Positions 19,211-28,349 of a DNA stretch of 64,000 nucleotides are shown one piece after another (the first letter of the stretch is position 1; every line of letters starts with the position of its first letter). The notes under the pieces were generated by a model that was not told the origin of the DNA, did not search any database, and was given only the letters and a program-made list of their open reading frames with translations. The position numbers and the translations under genes are program-made. Source of the stretch: Sphingomonas prati (lineage in GTDB: Bacteria > Pseudomonadota > Alphaproteobacteria > Sphingomonadales > Sphingomonadaceae); NCBI RefSeq assembly GCF_014643515.1, contig NZ_BMJP01000005.1:281793-345792 (forward strand), given 5' to 3'.

Positions 19211-20707
19211 TCACATCGTCGGGATGATGAAGCTCTGGTCGATCACCGACCCGCCGCTCGGCCAGCGCTGCGTGATGGTCTTGGTGCGCGTGTAGAACCG
19301 GATACCGTCGGTGCCATACTGGTTCAGGTCGCCGAAGCCGGACCGCTTCCACCCGCCGAAGCTGTGGTACGACACCGGCACCGGGATCGGCACGTTGATG
19401 CCGACCATGCCGACCTCAACGGAGCTTGCGAAGTTCCGCGCAAAGTCGCCGTTTCGCGTGAAGATCGCGACGCCGTTCCCATACTGATGCTGCGTCGGAT
19501 AGCTCACCGCCTCCTCGAACGTCGCGGCGCGCAGGATCTGCAGGACCGGCCCGAAGATCTCCTCCTTGTAGCTCTGCATGTCCGGCCGGACATGGTCGAG
19601 CAGCGTCGGCGCCAGGAAATAGCCGTCCTCATAACCCTGCAACGTGAAGCCACGCCCGTCGAGCACCAGTTCGGACCCTTCGTCGACCGCCATCTGGATA
19701 TAGCCTTCGATCCGCGCCTTGTGCTGTGCGCTCACCACCGGCCCGTAATGCGCGTCGGCATCGGTCGAGATCCCGATCCGCAGCTTGGCGATCTCCGCCA
19801 CCAGCTTCTCGCGCAGGACCTCCGCGGTCTTCTCGCCGACCGGCACGACGACCGGCAGCGCCATGCAACGCTCGCCTGCCGAGCCATAGGCCGCGCCCAG
19901 GATATCGGCGACCGCCTGGTCGATGTCGGCATCGGGCATGATGATGCCGTGGTTCTTGGCGCCGCCCATGCACTGCATCCGCTTGCCCGCGGCCGCACCG
20001 CGACCATAGACATATTGCGCGATGTCGGACGACCCGACGAAGCTCACAGCCTTCACGTCGGTATGATCCAGGATCGCATCGACGACCAGCTTGTCGCCGT
20101 GGACGACGTTCAGGATGCCGGCGGGCAACCCCGCCTCCAGCGCCAGTTCGGCCAGCCGCACCGGCACGGACGGATCACGTTCCGACGGCTTCAGGATGAA
20201 CGCGTTGCCGCATGCGATCGCCGGGGCGAGCATCCACAGCGGGATCATCGCCGGGAAGTTGAACGGCGTGATCCCCGCCACGACGCCCAGCGGCTGGCGC
20301 ATCGAATACACGTCGATCCCCGGCCCGGCGCCCTCGGTATAGTCGCCCTTCAGCAGATGCGGTATGCCGCATGCGAATTCCACGACGTCGAGCCCGCGCT
20401 GGATATCGCCCTTCGCGTCGGAGATGACCTTGCCATGCTCGGACGCGAGCAGCGCGGCCAGCTCGTCCATATGCTCTTCGATCAGCGCCTTGAACTTGAA
20501 CATCACGCGCGCGCGGCGCTGCGGGTTCGTGGCGCCCCACTCCGGCTGCGCGGCCTTCGCGTTGGCGACCGCCTCGGCGACCGTCTCGACCGTGCCCAGC
20601 GCGACCTGCGCCTGAACCTGGCCGATCGTCGGATCGTAGATGTCACCCGTGCGGACGCCGGACCAGACGGCGGTCTGCCCGCCGATGAAATGCGATACGT
20701 TGCGCAT
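19211..20707 (-). CDS. mmsA: CoA-acylating methylmalonate-semialdehyde dehydrogenase
   Basis: A 498-residue aldehyde dehydrogenase that converts methylmalonate semialdehyde (or malonate semialdehyde) to propionyl- (acetyl-)CoA in valine and inositol breakdown. It has the family start NVSHFIGGQTAVWSG, the Rossmann segment, FVGSSDIAQYVYGR, the catalytic-Cys motif AYGSAGERCMALP and SYHSFGGWKRSGFGDLNQYG. Length matches MmsA. The start at 20707 removes five residues of upstream extension. A LysR regulator is divergent, 86 bases away, and probably controls it. Confidence 0.92.
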   Translation of the reverse strand: MRNVSHFIGGQTAVWSGVRTGDIYDPTIGQVQAQVALGTVETVAEAVANAKAAQPEWGATNPQRRARVMFKFKALIEEHMDELAALLASEHGKVISDAKGDIQRGLDVVEFACGIPHLLKGDYTEGAGPGIDVYSMRQPLGVVAGITPFNFPAMIPLWMLAPAIACGNAFILKPSERDPSVPVRLAELALEAGLPAGILNVVHGDKLVVDAILDHTDVKAVSFVGSSDIAQYVYGRGAAAGKRMQCMGGAKNHGIIMPDADIDQAVADILGAAYGSAGERCMALPVVVPVGEKTAEVLREKLVAEIAKLRIGISTDADAHYGPVVSAQHKARIEGYIQMAVDEGSELVLDGRGFTLQGYEDGYFLAPTLLDHVRPDMQSYKEEIFGPVLQILRAATFEEAVSYPTQHQYGNGVAIFTRNGDFARNFASSVEVGMVGINVPIPVPVSYHSFGGWKRSGFGDLNQYGTDGIRFYTRTKTITQRWPSGGSVIDQSFIIPTM

Positions 20708-20793
20708 GGCTCTTCCTCTCAAGTTATCATGGTCGTCTTAGCCTCTGCACCGTGCCACCGGAACCGCCGCGAAACCGCATCCGTTGTGCAAAA

Positions 20794-21681
20794 ATGCAGA
20801 GTCTGAACTGGGACGACATCCGCCTCTTTCTTGCGGTCGCGCGCGAAGGTCGGCTCCAGGCCGCGGCACGCACCCTCGGGCTCGATCATAGCACGGTCGC
20901 GCGCCGCATGAACGGGCTGGAGGCCGCACTCGGCGCGCGGCTGATCGACCGGTCGCCGCGCGGCGTCCTGCTCACCCATGCCGGCGACCTGCTGCGCGAT
21001 CATGCCGAACGGATCGAGGTCGAGATGATCGCGGCCAGCGCGGCGGTCGGCGACGATGCGGGCACCATCGCCGGCTCGGTCCGGCTCGCGACTCCGGAAG
21101 CGTTCGGCACCTGGCTCGTCGCGCCCAACGTCCACCTGCTCCACGCCCGCCACCCGACCGTCGAACTCGAACTCGCGCCCGAAAGCCGGTCGGTCAGCCT
21201 GTCACGGCGCGAGGCGGACATCGCGATCGGCCTCACCCGCCCACCGCGCGGCCGGGTCGTCGCGCGCAAGCTCGTCGACTACCGGCTCGGGCTCTACGCT
21301 GCGGCCAACTATCTTGACCGCCACCCGCCGATCGACACGCTCGACGCGGTCAAGGCGCATCCGCTGGTCTGGTATATCGACGAACTGATCGACATCCCCG
21401 AACTGCGCTATTTCGACCAGATCGTCAGCGACGCACCTACCGTGTTCCGCTCCAGCTCGATCGCGGCACAACAGGCCGCCGTCGCCAACGGCTTGGGGAT
21501 CGGCGTGCTGCACGTCTTCGCCGCGGAACAGGACAGCCGCCTGCAACGCGTGCTGCCCGAAGTCGCGGTGACACGCAGCTACTGGCTGCTGATGCACGCC
21601 GACCAGCAACGCCTGCCGCGCATCCGCGCCGTGGTCGACTTCCTGGACGAGGTCATGCGGATCAATCAGCACCGGTTCTGA
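20794..21681 (+). CDS. LysR-family transcriptional regulator
   Basis: A 295-residue regulator with an N-terminal winged HTH (SLNWDDIRLFLAVAREGRLQAAARTLGLDHSTVARRMNGLEAALG) and a periplasmic-binding-like effector domain starting near GSVRLATPEAFG. It is divergent from mmsA, the usual LysR arrangement, and likely regulates that gene and itself from the 86-base gap. The ATG at 20794 aligns with the family N-terminus. It is the last gene of ordinary chromosomal character before the accessory region. Confidence 0.92.
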   Translation: MQSLNWDDIRLFLAVAREGRLQAAARTLGLDHSTVARRMNGLEAALGARLIDRSPRGVLLTHAGDLLRDHAERIEVEMIAASAAVGDDAGTIAGSVRLATPEAFGTWLVAPNVHLLHARHPTVELELAPESRSVSLSRREADIAIGLTRPPRGRVVARKLVDYRLGLYAAANYLDRHPPIDTLDAVKAHPLVWYIDELIDIPELRYFDQIVSDAPTVFRSSSIAAQQAAVANGLGIGVLHVFAAEQDSRLQRVLPEVAVTRSYWLLMHADQQRLPRIRAVVDFLDEVMRINQHRF

Positions 21682-22316
21682 CCGCGGCATCCACCAAGCT
21701 GCCCGTGCCGGAACGGGACGGCAAACCCGCCTAACGGGGCAATCAGCGGAGCGATATTTTCGCGTCGTCCAGCTTTTGCCTCACGCCGCTATGTGCCGGG
21801 GCGTCGCCGGTAAGCGTCGGCTCGCCATGCCCGAACGGGCTGGCGGGAGCCCGAAGGCTAACTCATTCACGTAGATCGGGAAAAAGTGGTGCGGGACGTA
21901 GTCTCAGGCGAACCAGTCTGCCGCGAATTCCCATTTGTAAGGGAGGATTTAGCGGTTTCTGGCGTTCAGAACGCCGGATCGAGCTCCAGAACCGGCTCGC
22001 CCCCGAGGGTTGCGCCAAATTCGCCGGCATACGCGGTGCTTTGGAAAGGGAATTTCCGTGGCGGCCTATGCGAAAACGATTGCGGTACGGGACCTACTGG
22101 GTCAGCCGACGACGTAGACGCGATCACGGGATCGAGATCAGGGTGATGTGTCTCGCAGTTTCAATCGGCATTGGTCGGTACTGAAATCTGCGTCTGACGC
22201 ACAAGGGTAATGTCTGATCTTTAAGGCGCTTGACAATAAGTTACCGGGAGATGATGAGAACTTCGTCCCTACCACAGACTTAAAGAGTTGATACTCTGTG
22301 GAAAAGGATTTATACG
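21682..22316. other. Gene-free junction before the accessory region
   Basis: About 635 bases without a convincing gene, where GC falls from the flanking chromosome toward the accessory region. No tRNA, integrase or clear direct repeat is visible. A TTGACA hexamer at 22230-22235 could be a -35 element for the methyltransferase gene, but no good -10 follows. Confidence 0.5.
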
Positions 22317-23651
22317 ATGCCTAATCTCTTCAAGGCCAAGATCCTCGAGCTGGCAGTCGCGCAACTTGTGGGTCGACCGGGTAACGCCAGAACACATTCG
22401 AAGAAGCAGGTCCGGCAGATCGCGGACTCCATCCGCAAGTTCGGGTTTACAAATCCAGTCCTGATCGACAGGGATCGCATGATCGTTGCCGGCCATGGTC
22501 GACTTGAGGCAGCCAAGCTCCTGGGCCTGGATACGGTCCCGACGCTGTGCCTTGCCCATCTGACGCCAGCCGAAGTCCGCGCTTACGGCGTCGCAGACAA
22601 TCGTCTCGGTGAGCTTTCCGGGTGGGACAAGGATCTGCTGGCCCTTGAGATACTATCGATCGAAGAGCTCGACGTCGACTTCGACCTGACCCTGACCGGC
22701 TTCGAGCTCGAGGAGATCGACAGCCTGCGGGATATGGACGGTACGCACAGTCCCGGCCTGGAGGCCCCGTCCCCCGCCCCTGCCTATGACCATCCGGCGG
22801 TTTCACGGGCAGGCGACGTCTGGCTGCTGGGCGACCACCGGCTGCTGTGCGGCGATGCCCGTGACGAGGCTAGCTACGCCACGCTCCTCCAGGGTCGCAA
22901 GGTGGACCTCGTCATCACCGACCCGCCTTACAATGTGAAGATCAACGGTCATGTCAGCGGCAAGGGCGCCGTTCAACACCGTGAGTTCGCGATGGCATCA
23001 GGCGAGATGAGCAAGTTCGCGTTCCAGCGCTTCCTGCTGGATGCGATGGGCTGCATGGCCAAGGCCTCGCGTTCGGGCGCGCTGCATTATCTTTTCATCG
23101 ACTGGCGTCATCTGGCCGATCTGCTGGCAGCGGGCGAAGCCAGCTACCACAAGCTCGTCAATATTGCGGTGTGGGCCAAGAGCAACGGCGGCATGGGGAC
23201 TTTCTACCGGTCGCGTCACGAGATGGTCGCGATCTTTCAGCATGGCCGGCGGGCGCACATCAACAATATTGCGCTCGGCAAACATGGCCGCAACCGCACC
23301 AACGTGTGGGACTATCCGGGCGTGAACAGCTTTGGCGCCAGCCGCGACAAGGAGCTGGCGATGCATCCGACAGTCAAGCCGCAGCTCATGATCGCCGACG
23401 CCATTCGCGACGCAAGTCACGCCGGCGATCTGGTGCTTGATCCGTTTGCTGGTTCGGGCACGACCCTGCTGGCGTGCGTCGAGACTGGACGCTGTGCCCG
23501 TATCATGGAACTCGATCCGCACTACTGCGACCTGATCGTCCGGCGTGGTGCGGAACTCGAGCTGACAGTGACCCTGGAGACCACGGGTCGATCCTTTGAC
23601 GTGGTCAAGGCATCGCGGACCATTGTCGACCCGCTGGAGGTCGCGGCATGA
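22317..23651 (+). CDS. ParB-domain DNA methyltransferase (N4/N6)
   Basis: A 444-residue fusion. Residues 20-115 are a ParB N-terminal-like domain (NARTHSKKQVRQIADSIRKFGF, DRDRMIVAGHGRLEAAKLLG). From about residue 155 there is an N4-cytosine/N6-adenine methyltransferase with VITDPPYN (catalytic motif IV) before LDPFAGSGTTLLAC (AdoMet motif I), the beta-class order. An AAGGA Shine-Dalgarno at 22303 sets the start. It overlaps the DUF5681 gene by four bases. Such fusions are common in phages and integrated elements. A nuclease-like gene lies 0.9 kb downstream, so a restriction-modification role is possible. Confidence 0.92.
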   Translation: MPNLFKAKILELAVAQLVGRPGNARTHSKKQVRQIADSIRKFGFTNPVLIDRDRMIVAGHGRLEAAKLLGLDTVPTLCLAHLTPAEVRAYGVADNRLGELSGWDKDLLALEILSIEELDVDFDLTLTGFELEEIDSLRDMDGTHSPGLEAPSPAPAYDHPAVSRAGDVWLLGDHRLLCGDARDEASYATLLQGRKVDLVITDPPYNVKINGHVSGKGAVQHREFAMASGEMSKFAFQRFLLDAMGCMAKASRSGALHYLFIDWRHLADLLAAGEASYHKLVNIAVWAKSNGGMGTFYRSRHEMVAIFQHGRRAHINNIALGKHGRNRTNVWDYPGVNSFGASRDKELAMHPTVKPQLMIADAIRDASHAGDLVLDPFAGSGTTLLACVETGRCARIMELDPHYCDLIVRRGAELELTVTLETTGRSFDVVKASRTIVDPLEVAA

Positions 23652-24094
23652 GCGACAGTAATGACGGGCAGGTCGGCTATTGCCGCCCCCCGATCCACAG
23701 CCGGTTCCAGAAAGGTGGCGTCGGCGGCAACCGGCCCGGACGCCGCAAGGCTGAGACCCTCGATATGGCAGCGATACTGGACGAAGATGTCTCCGTGACC
23801 GAAGGTGGGCGCAAGCGTCGAAAGCCAGCGTTCGAGGTCGAGTTCAGCAACCTCATGACCAAGGCTATCAAGGGCGACATTTCCGCATGTCGGCAAGTCA
23901 CCAAGCACCTCAACGACGCAGGCATTCTCAAGCCGCCGGCTGACGCGCATCAGTATGTCCTGAGAATACCGCTCCATTGGAAAGACGAAGACTGGAAGGC
24001 CATGTACGACCTGCACGGTCCGCCGCCATGGGACGGACCCGATGATGGTCTTATCCCGGAGTATCGACGACCCAATCACTGGTCGGAGGAATAA
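23648..24094 (+). CDS. DUF5681 domain protein
   Basis: A 148-residue protein with the DUF5681 start pattern YCRPPIHSRFQKGGVGGNRPGRRK, followed by LDEDVSVTEGGRKRRKPAFEVEFSNLMTKAIKGDISACRQVTKHL. The family is small, basic at its N-terminus and regularly paired with ParB-type methyltransferases in alphaproteobacterial elements; its function is unknown. The gene overlaps the methyltransferase (ATGA) and is two bases from the next gene, so the three form an operon. Confidence 0.8.
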   Translation: MSDSNDGQVGYCRPPIHSRFQKGGVGGNRPGRRKAETLDMAAILDEDVSVTEGGRKRRKPAFEVEFSNLMTKAIKGDISACRQVTKHLNDAGILKPPADAHQYVLRIPLHWKDEDWKAMYDLHGPPPWDGPDDGLIPEYRRPNHWSEE

Positions 24095-24096
24095 CC

Positions 24097-24576
24097 ATGA
24101 GCAACGAGACAGAGTTCGACCCGGCAGGCGTATCTCCAGACTATGAAGGCGAAGACGATCAAACCGTCATACTCGCTGGACCGAGCGCGAGGGCGCGGCA
24201 TGAGATCGTTCGCCGGATTGCTCGCAAGACACGGCGCGTTACCTTGAACGGGAAACAGGCGAACCTGTCGCAGCTTGCGTTGTTTGTGCGAGCGATCAAA
24301 AACAGGGCGCTTACCGGCGACGTTCGATATTGCAGGTTGCAGGAAAGGCTACGAAACCTTCTTGAACTGGAAGAGAGCGGTATGCCGAAGGCTGTTCTCA
24401 TCAGCGGTGAACGTCTCGACTATGATGAGTGGGAACTTCGCCACGGCCTCAATGCGGTCAGCCATGAAGAGTTTGTAAGGATCATGGAGGTCAAGTGGGC
24501 TCCGCGCAAAGCTGCCTGGGAAGCGCAGCAGGAGGCTAAACGGAACCAGCCACCGTCCACGCGGAGAACCCGCTAG
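24097..24576 (+). CDS. DUF5681-like partner protein
   Basis: A 159-residue protein without the Gly/Arg-rich DUF5681 head. Its central part (RRVTLNGKQANLSQLALFVRAIKNRALTGDVRYCRLQERL) matches the helical half of that family, so it appears to be a diverged second copy. It starts two bases after the preceding stop and its end overlaps the convergent nuclease-like gene by four bases. Function is unknown. Confidence 0.65.
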   Translation: MSNETEFDPAGVSPDYEGEDDQTVILAGPSARARHEIVRRIARKTRRVTLNGKQANLSQLALFVRAIKNRALTGDVRYCRLQERLRNLLELEESGMPKAVLISGERLDYDEWELRHGLNAVSHEEFVRIMEVKWAPRKAAWEAQQEAKRNQPPSTRRTR

Positions 24577-25175
24577 CGCGAACGCTCGAACAGCGGCGTC
24601 TGGTTGGAGAGCACTCGACTCGCCAGTTCGGCAACGGCGGCGTGCAGGTCCGCGAAGCCGCATCCAGCGATCAGCGTACGAACCCTTGCCAGCCCGATGG
24701 TCTTCTGAGCCGGCAGCTCTGCGGTGGGGACAACGTAGAAGGTCCACTGCGCCGGATCGCGGTGGTCAGCGGTATCATCGGCGACCGAGTGATGCGCAAA
24801 GACATAGATGTCGGCCCAGCGCCGTTCCTGGGCTAGCCAGACATCGCCGTCGTACCGCCCCGTCCGAGGAGCAATATCGAACGTTGCTGGGCGGTACATG
24901 GTCTTTGGCTGCGCCCAGCTCTGCCGTACCGCAGACTGCTTGACCTCAAGCCGCAGCCCATCCCCCCGGTCAAAGTCCCAGGCAGCATAATCCGCCGAAC
25001 ACCACCGCCAGTCGGGTTCGAGCAGGGTGGCTACAATTGCCTCGGCGATCAGACCGCGCAGCGTGTTGGTCACAAGCGGTTGTCCAAAGGCAGCATGCGC
25101 CGCACGATCACGAATGGTGGATGCGCTGATCGGTCCTGTTGTTGACAACTGTTCCACCGCTTTGCCTCCCGCCAC
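24573..25175 (-). CDS. Putative PD-(D/E)XK nuclease under XRE control
   Basis: A 200-residue protein with a GTG start at 25175 (the nearby ATGs are out of frame or closed). Residues about 60-85 (CSADYAAWDFDRGDGLRLEVKQSAVRQSW) fit a PD-(D/E)XK core, with Asp and then the L-E-V-K motif. DIYVFAHH and WTFYVVPTAEL are strands typical of restriction-endonuclease-like folds. It is divergent from a 67-residue XRE regulator and shares operator boxes with it. It could be the restriction partner of the ParB-methyltransferase. I do not recognise a named family. Confidence 0.6.
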   Translation of the reverse strand: MAGGKAVEQLSTTGPISASTIRDRAAHAAFGQPLVTNTLRGLIAEAIVATLLEPDWRWCSADYAAWDFDRGDGLRLEVKQSAVRQSWAQPKTMYRPATFDIAPRTGRYDGDVWLAQERRWADIYVFAHHSVADDTADHRDPAQWTFYVVPTAELPAQKTIGLARVRTLIAGCGFADLHAAVAELASRVLSNQTPLFERSR

Positions 25176-25185
25176 CGCTCATCGG

Positions 25186-25274
25186 TGCATACGATGAGTG
25201 ACGTCCGTCATGCTCGACACACAAAGACAGTCAACCGCATTGTCTCTCATCGTCTGTAGATCGATCGTCTGCAG
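25186..25274. promoter_or_regulatory. Shared operator boxes between nuclease and XRE gene (copy A)
   Basis: The divergent region has ATCGTCTGTAG at 25249-25259 and ATCGTCTGCAG at 25264-25274, start points exactly 15 bases apart, facing the XRE gene. A reverse-oriented copy (ATCGTATGCA on the minus strand) is at 25186-25195, just upstream of the nuclease start. The same arrangement recurs at 31149-31235. Confidence 0.65.
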
Positions 25275-25291
25275 GCGCGTCTCTAACCGGG

Positions 25292-25495
25292 GTGGATGTT
25301 CGCACTCGCCTTGGTCGAAATGTACGTCGCCTGCGCGAGGCAAAGGGCTGGAGCCAAGAAGCTTTTGCCCATGAGGCCGACATCCACCGAACCTATATCA
25401 GCGATATCGAACGTGGTGCACGCAACCCCACCATCATGGTCGTCGAAAAGCTCGCACACTCGCTCGGCGTAACCGCCGGCGAACTGCTCGGTTGA
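25292..25495 (+). CDS. Small XRE regulator, C-protein-like (copy A)
   Basis: A 67-residue single HTH_3 domain with a GTG start. The HTH is WSQEAFAHEADIHRTYISDIERGARNP, followed by VVEKLAHSLGVTAGELL. Size and architecture match controller proteins of restriction-modification systems, which bind tandem boxes and autoregulate. It is 58/67 identical to the protein at 31253, including the GTG start, and the upstream DNA is also conserved. Confidence 0.85.
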   Translation: MDVRTRLGRNVRRLREAKGWSQEAFAHEADIHRTYISDIERGARNPTIMVVEKLAHSLGVTAGELLG

Positions 25496-25733
25496 CGCCG
25501 GCGTTGGTTTCTAAAGCTACTTGCTACACCTCAGGTGACTGCCACGATTGAAGTAATTCAGGCAACTCAAACCTCGATATCAAGCTCGCAAATTAGCTGG
25601 TGTCGCGAATTTGTTCTTAAACTACCATTTTGCGAGAGACATTCGCGACCGCTTAGGCTTCATGCCGTTTAGTGCTGGGACGGAAGCGTACCGTATAATA
25701 GTCAGAACGTTGGAGCGTGTTCGTCCATTTGAA

Positions 25734-26228
25734 TTAACGGTCGCAAGGCAAGCAGTGCCTAGGTCCGGTCAATGACACCCAGCTTGCGGAAACGGCAGTC
25801 CGATGCGCTTTTACTGTCGCCTTGGTAATTGTCAGGTCCCATGCCATCGCCTTGTTCGAACGGCCTCCCGCAAGCGCTATGAGCACCGCGCGCTGCGCGC
25901 GGGACAGTTCTTCCATACCTCCACGTATTGCACTTATGCTCAACGCCGCACTTTTCATGTTAGATAGTGGTAAACAGGTAGATTCTGTCAGAACCTTATG
26001 CAGCCTTTCGGTCAGTTCGTCGACGGATAGTGTCTTGGACAGAAGACGAGATGCGCCAAGTGCTTTGGCAGCCTCCACGAGCGACGGATTCTTGCGATCA
26101 GTTACAATCACAATCAAGACCCGTGGAGAAGCACGCTGCAATGCGAGGAAACCGATGAGGCTACGAGTGTCCGGGACCGAACGACGGGGATGTTGCTTCT
26201 TGCATCGGAGAATCGTTGTCAATGGCAA
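25734..26228 (-). pseudogene. Decayed LuxR-type response regulator
   Basis: The reading frame holds the C-terminal half of a receiver domain (PRVLIVIVTDRKNPSLVEAAKALGASRLLSKTLSVDEL) and part of a LuxR HTH (LSRAQRAVLIALAGGRSNKAMAWDLTITKATVKAHRTAV). The frame then breaks. The expected continuation FRKLGVIDRT is in another frame, one base away, and is followed by a TAG where families of this type have Gln, then ALLALRP. The phosphoacceptor part is missing at the N-terminus. The gene therefore has a truncation, a frameshift and a nonsense codon. Confidence 0.75.
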
Positions 26229-26743
26229 GCATCTACGCGGCTCTTTGCACGATTAAAAGCAACTTTGCGTCTTGTCGCCGGCACCTCAAGAGGTCTGCCG
26301 CCGATGTCTGTTCACTCAGCTGAAATCTCAGAATAAGCCGGCTATATGCAGTGCGCAAGACTAACGACTTGCGCGATACAACTGGTGTCCGGAAAAATCG
26401 GCTAGTGCGGCAACGCTGTTAACGGACACGACCTATTGGGTTACTACGGTCAGAGCCCCACAGACAGAGTAAAGACTGTTCTATTGCCCGCGAGAGAAGA
26501 AACCGCCGCTACGAACACTTCACGTTCGACAATAGCGGCAGAAGTAGAAGCATGGCACAATTTTCGGATTCCGCGTTCTCACATCGGGGTAACCACTCCT
26601 GCATTTTCAGGAAGCGTAATAACTTTAATTCCGTTAAAACGGTCACTCTACATATTAATACCCGGTCTTAGTAGTGAAAAACCGGTATTATTTCAGAATT
26701 ATATTCAATTAATTTTTTGAACCGATTCAAAAGGAGTATAATT
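26229..26743. other. AT-rich gene-free stretch upstream of an orphan gene
   Basis: About 515 bases with no convincing gene. A 94-residue ORF at 26436-26720 has no recognisable pattern and no good ribosome site. Base composition becomes clearly AT-rich from about 26.6 kb, ending in AAAAGGAG at 26729-26736 before the next gene, so its promoter should lie here. Confidence 0.5.
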
Positions 26744-27580
26744 GTGACTCACCAACTCGGATTAGCCAACTCGTTTTATGCTATTCGCTTCCAAAAGTTT
26801 GTTGGTGTTATTGCGTCTGGACAGGCACCCACGTCAGGCTGGGTGCACTCCTGGCGACGAGGTATCCTCCCGAACAACCAAATCTGGTTCTCGCAGACAC
26901 CACCTCTTGGTCCGGTTCTGCAGATGATAACCCCATTCGTTTCTTGTGCTATCATGGAGGTTGACGCTTCTTTTCAAGAGATTGAGCTTTTTCATGCTAA
27001 CGGAAATCCAGAGTTGGTTCACATAAGTAGTTTTCAGAATGCCGACCCAATCCTCGCCGCTCTGATGCAGAGACAGCTGCCGCCAAGACTATATTTACCA
27101 AAGAACTCAGAACTGCAAGATTCACCAGAAACCGTCCTGCTTTACAAGACGGATGAGTCTTTCGTGATTTATTCAGCTAATACGGATACAGCTCAGCCAT
27201 TCTCTAAATCGACGGCGATCGCAGCAAAATTTTCCCCAAGCGGTCTGTACTATGAACGTGTACTTGGAACTTGGGAATCTCCCGAAATATGTAAATGCGA
27301 TTTTCGCTGGCCAGATCTTGTTTGCACCAATCCACATTATACAGCGACGCTTAAAGTAAGAGTTGGGTCCGAGCAAGATATTGCAGCTGCAATCTCCGAT
27401 TGCCTTCGAGAATCTGCAATAGGTGCCGCAGTAGCGGGCATCGTTGCCACCGTACTGACAGGGGGTGCCGGTTTCTCTGCCGCAAAGGCCGCTTTTATGC
27501 CTCTTTTCACCGCCTGCTTGTCAAGCAAATTGAATGACGTCCTCGCAGTCGACGTTACGTTGGACCGAGACTGCCGATAA
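26744..27580 (+). CDS. Orphan protein with C-terminal hydrophobic segment
   Basis: A 278-residue protein of unknown family. A strong AAGGAG at 26731-26736 sits eight bases before GTG 26744, which I prefer to the in-frame start at 26717. The N-terminal 220 residues look globular (FYAIRFQKFVGVIASG, IWFSQTPPLGPVLQM). Residues about 228-262 are a Gly/Ala-rich hydrophobic segment (IGAAVAGIVATVLTGGAGFSA). Codon use is much more AT-rich than its neighbours, a sign of recent transfer. It has no operon partner. A membrane-active or toxin-like role is possible but only a guess. Confidence 0.6.
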   Translation: MTHQLGLANSFYAIRFQKFVGVIASGQAPTSGWVHSWRRGILPNNQIWFSQTPPLGPVLQMITPFVSCAIMEVDASFQEIELFHANGNPELVHISSFQNADPILAALMQRQLPPRLYLPKNSELQDSPETVLLYKTDESFVIYSANTDTAQPFSKSTAIAAKFSPSGLYYERVLGTWESPEICKCDFRWPDLVCTNPHYTATLKVRVGSEQDIAAAISDCLRESAIGAAVAGIVATVLTGGAGFSAAKAAFMPLFTACLSSKLNDVLAVDVTLDRDCR

Positions 27581-27688
27581 AGGTTTGCTGAGAAAGCCGC
27601 CTCGGAAGGGCGGTCCTCTCATCCCCGGTCGGCGGCCAACCCAATTGTTGTCAGCGAGTTCGGCCTGCGCTTCTATGCAGGCGTGCAT

Positions 27689-28258
27689 TTAAACAAACGA
27701 TGGGCAAAGCTTGGAACCCTCGGCATCCACTACAAAGAAGCTTGGCCGGTCAACGAGGCGAAGACTGAGGGTCCCCCGGTTTCTCATCCAGCCGGGGGTG
27801 GGAAACCGGCGTTCATTCTGTGCCAATCTTAACGCTGCGCCAGTATATTCGACCGGTGTCAACCAGCCGAGCAATGTGTGAGAACACGTCTCGGTATAGT
27901 CCCACCAACATGCCTCGATCTTGCCCCGGGCGTCCGCCAGCGACCGGAACCAGTGGGCTTTGAACGACCCTACGAAGGCATTTTCGGTCGGCTTGCCCTG
28001 CTGGCTGAACTCGAGCGTGGCGCCATTCTCGTACGTCCAATGGTCCAGCGCCTTCAAGTTAAACTCCTGCCCATTGTCTACGCGGATGGTCCTGGGTGCA
28101 CCACGGATCACTGCGATCCACCTTATTGCTGCTGCGATATGTTCGCCTTTGATACCTTGGTCCACATCAATCGCCAGCGCTTTGCGGGTGAAGGCATCGA
28201 CCACCGTTAGCGCCCGCAGCCTCCGACCGTCGAACAGCACGTCCGAGACGACATCTAT
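27689..28258 (-). mobile_element. IS3-family transposase OrfB remnant
   Basis: The frame encodes the catalytic half of an IS3-type DDE transposase: VSDVLFDGRRLRALTVVDAFTRKALAIDVD (first Asp just before the ORF start), TIRVDNGQEF (second Asp) and GKPTENAFVGSFKAHWFR (Glu). Upstream of about 28258 the frame is closed by two TGA codons and homology ends, so the N-terminus and OrfA are lost. The C-terminus also runs into unrelated sequence. No intact inverted repeats are seen. It marks a recombination point beside the DUF885 gene. Confidence 0.85.
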
Positions 28259-28349
28259 TCATCACATCTCGTTGGCCGCCGAGGCGGCAAATTGCTGCAC
28301 ACGGTTGGCCGCGCTGACGTTGCGCCGGCCCGCCACACCGGCCGCCCGG

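Noticed and set aside
21682..22316. Possible attachment site at the edge of the accessory region
   Set aside because: No tRNA, integrase or matching direct repeat at the right end could be found, so an integration boundary cannot be supported.
26436..26720. 94-residue ORF upstream of the orphan gene
   Set aside because: No ribosome site, no recognisable pattern, and it ends at the start of the next gene.
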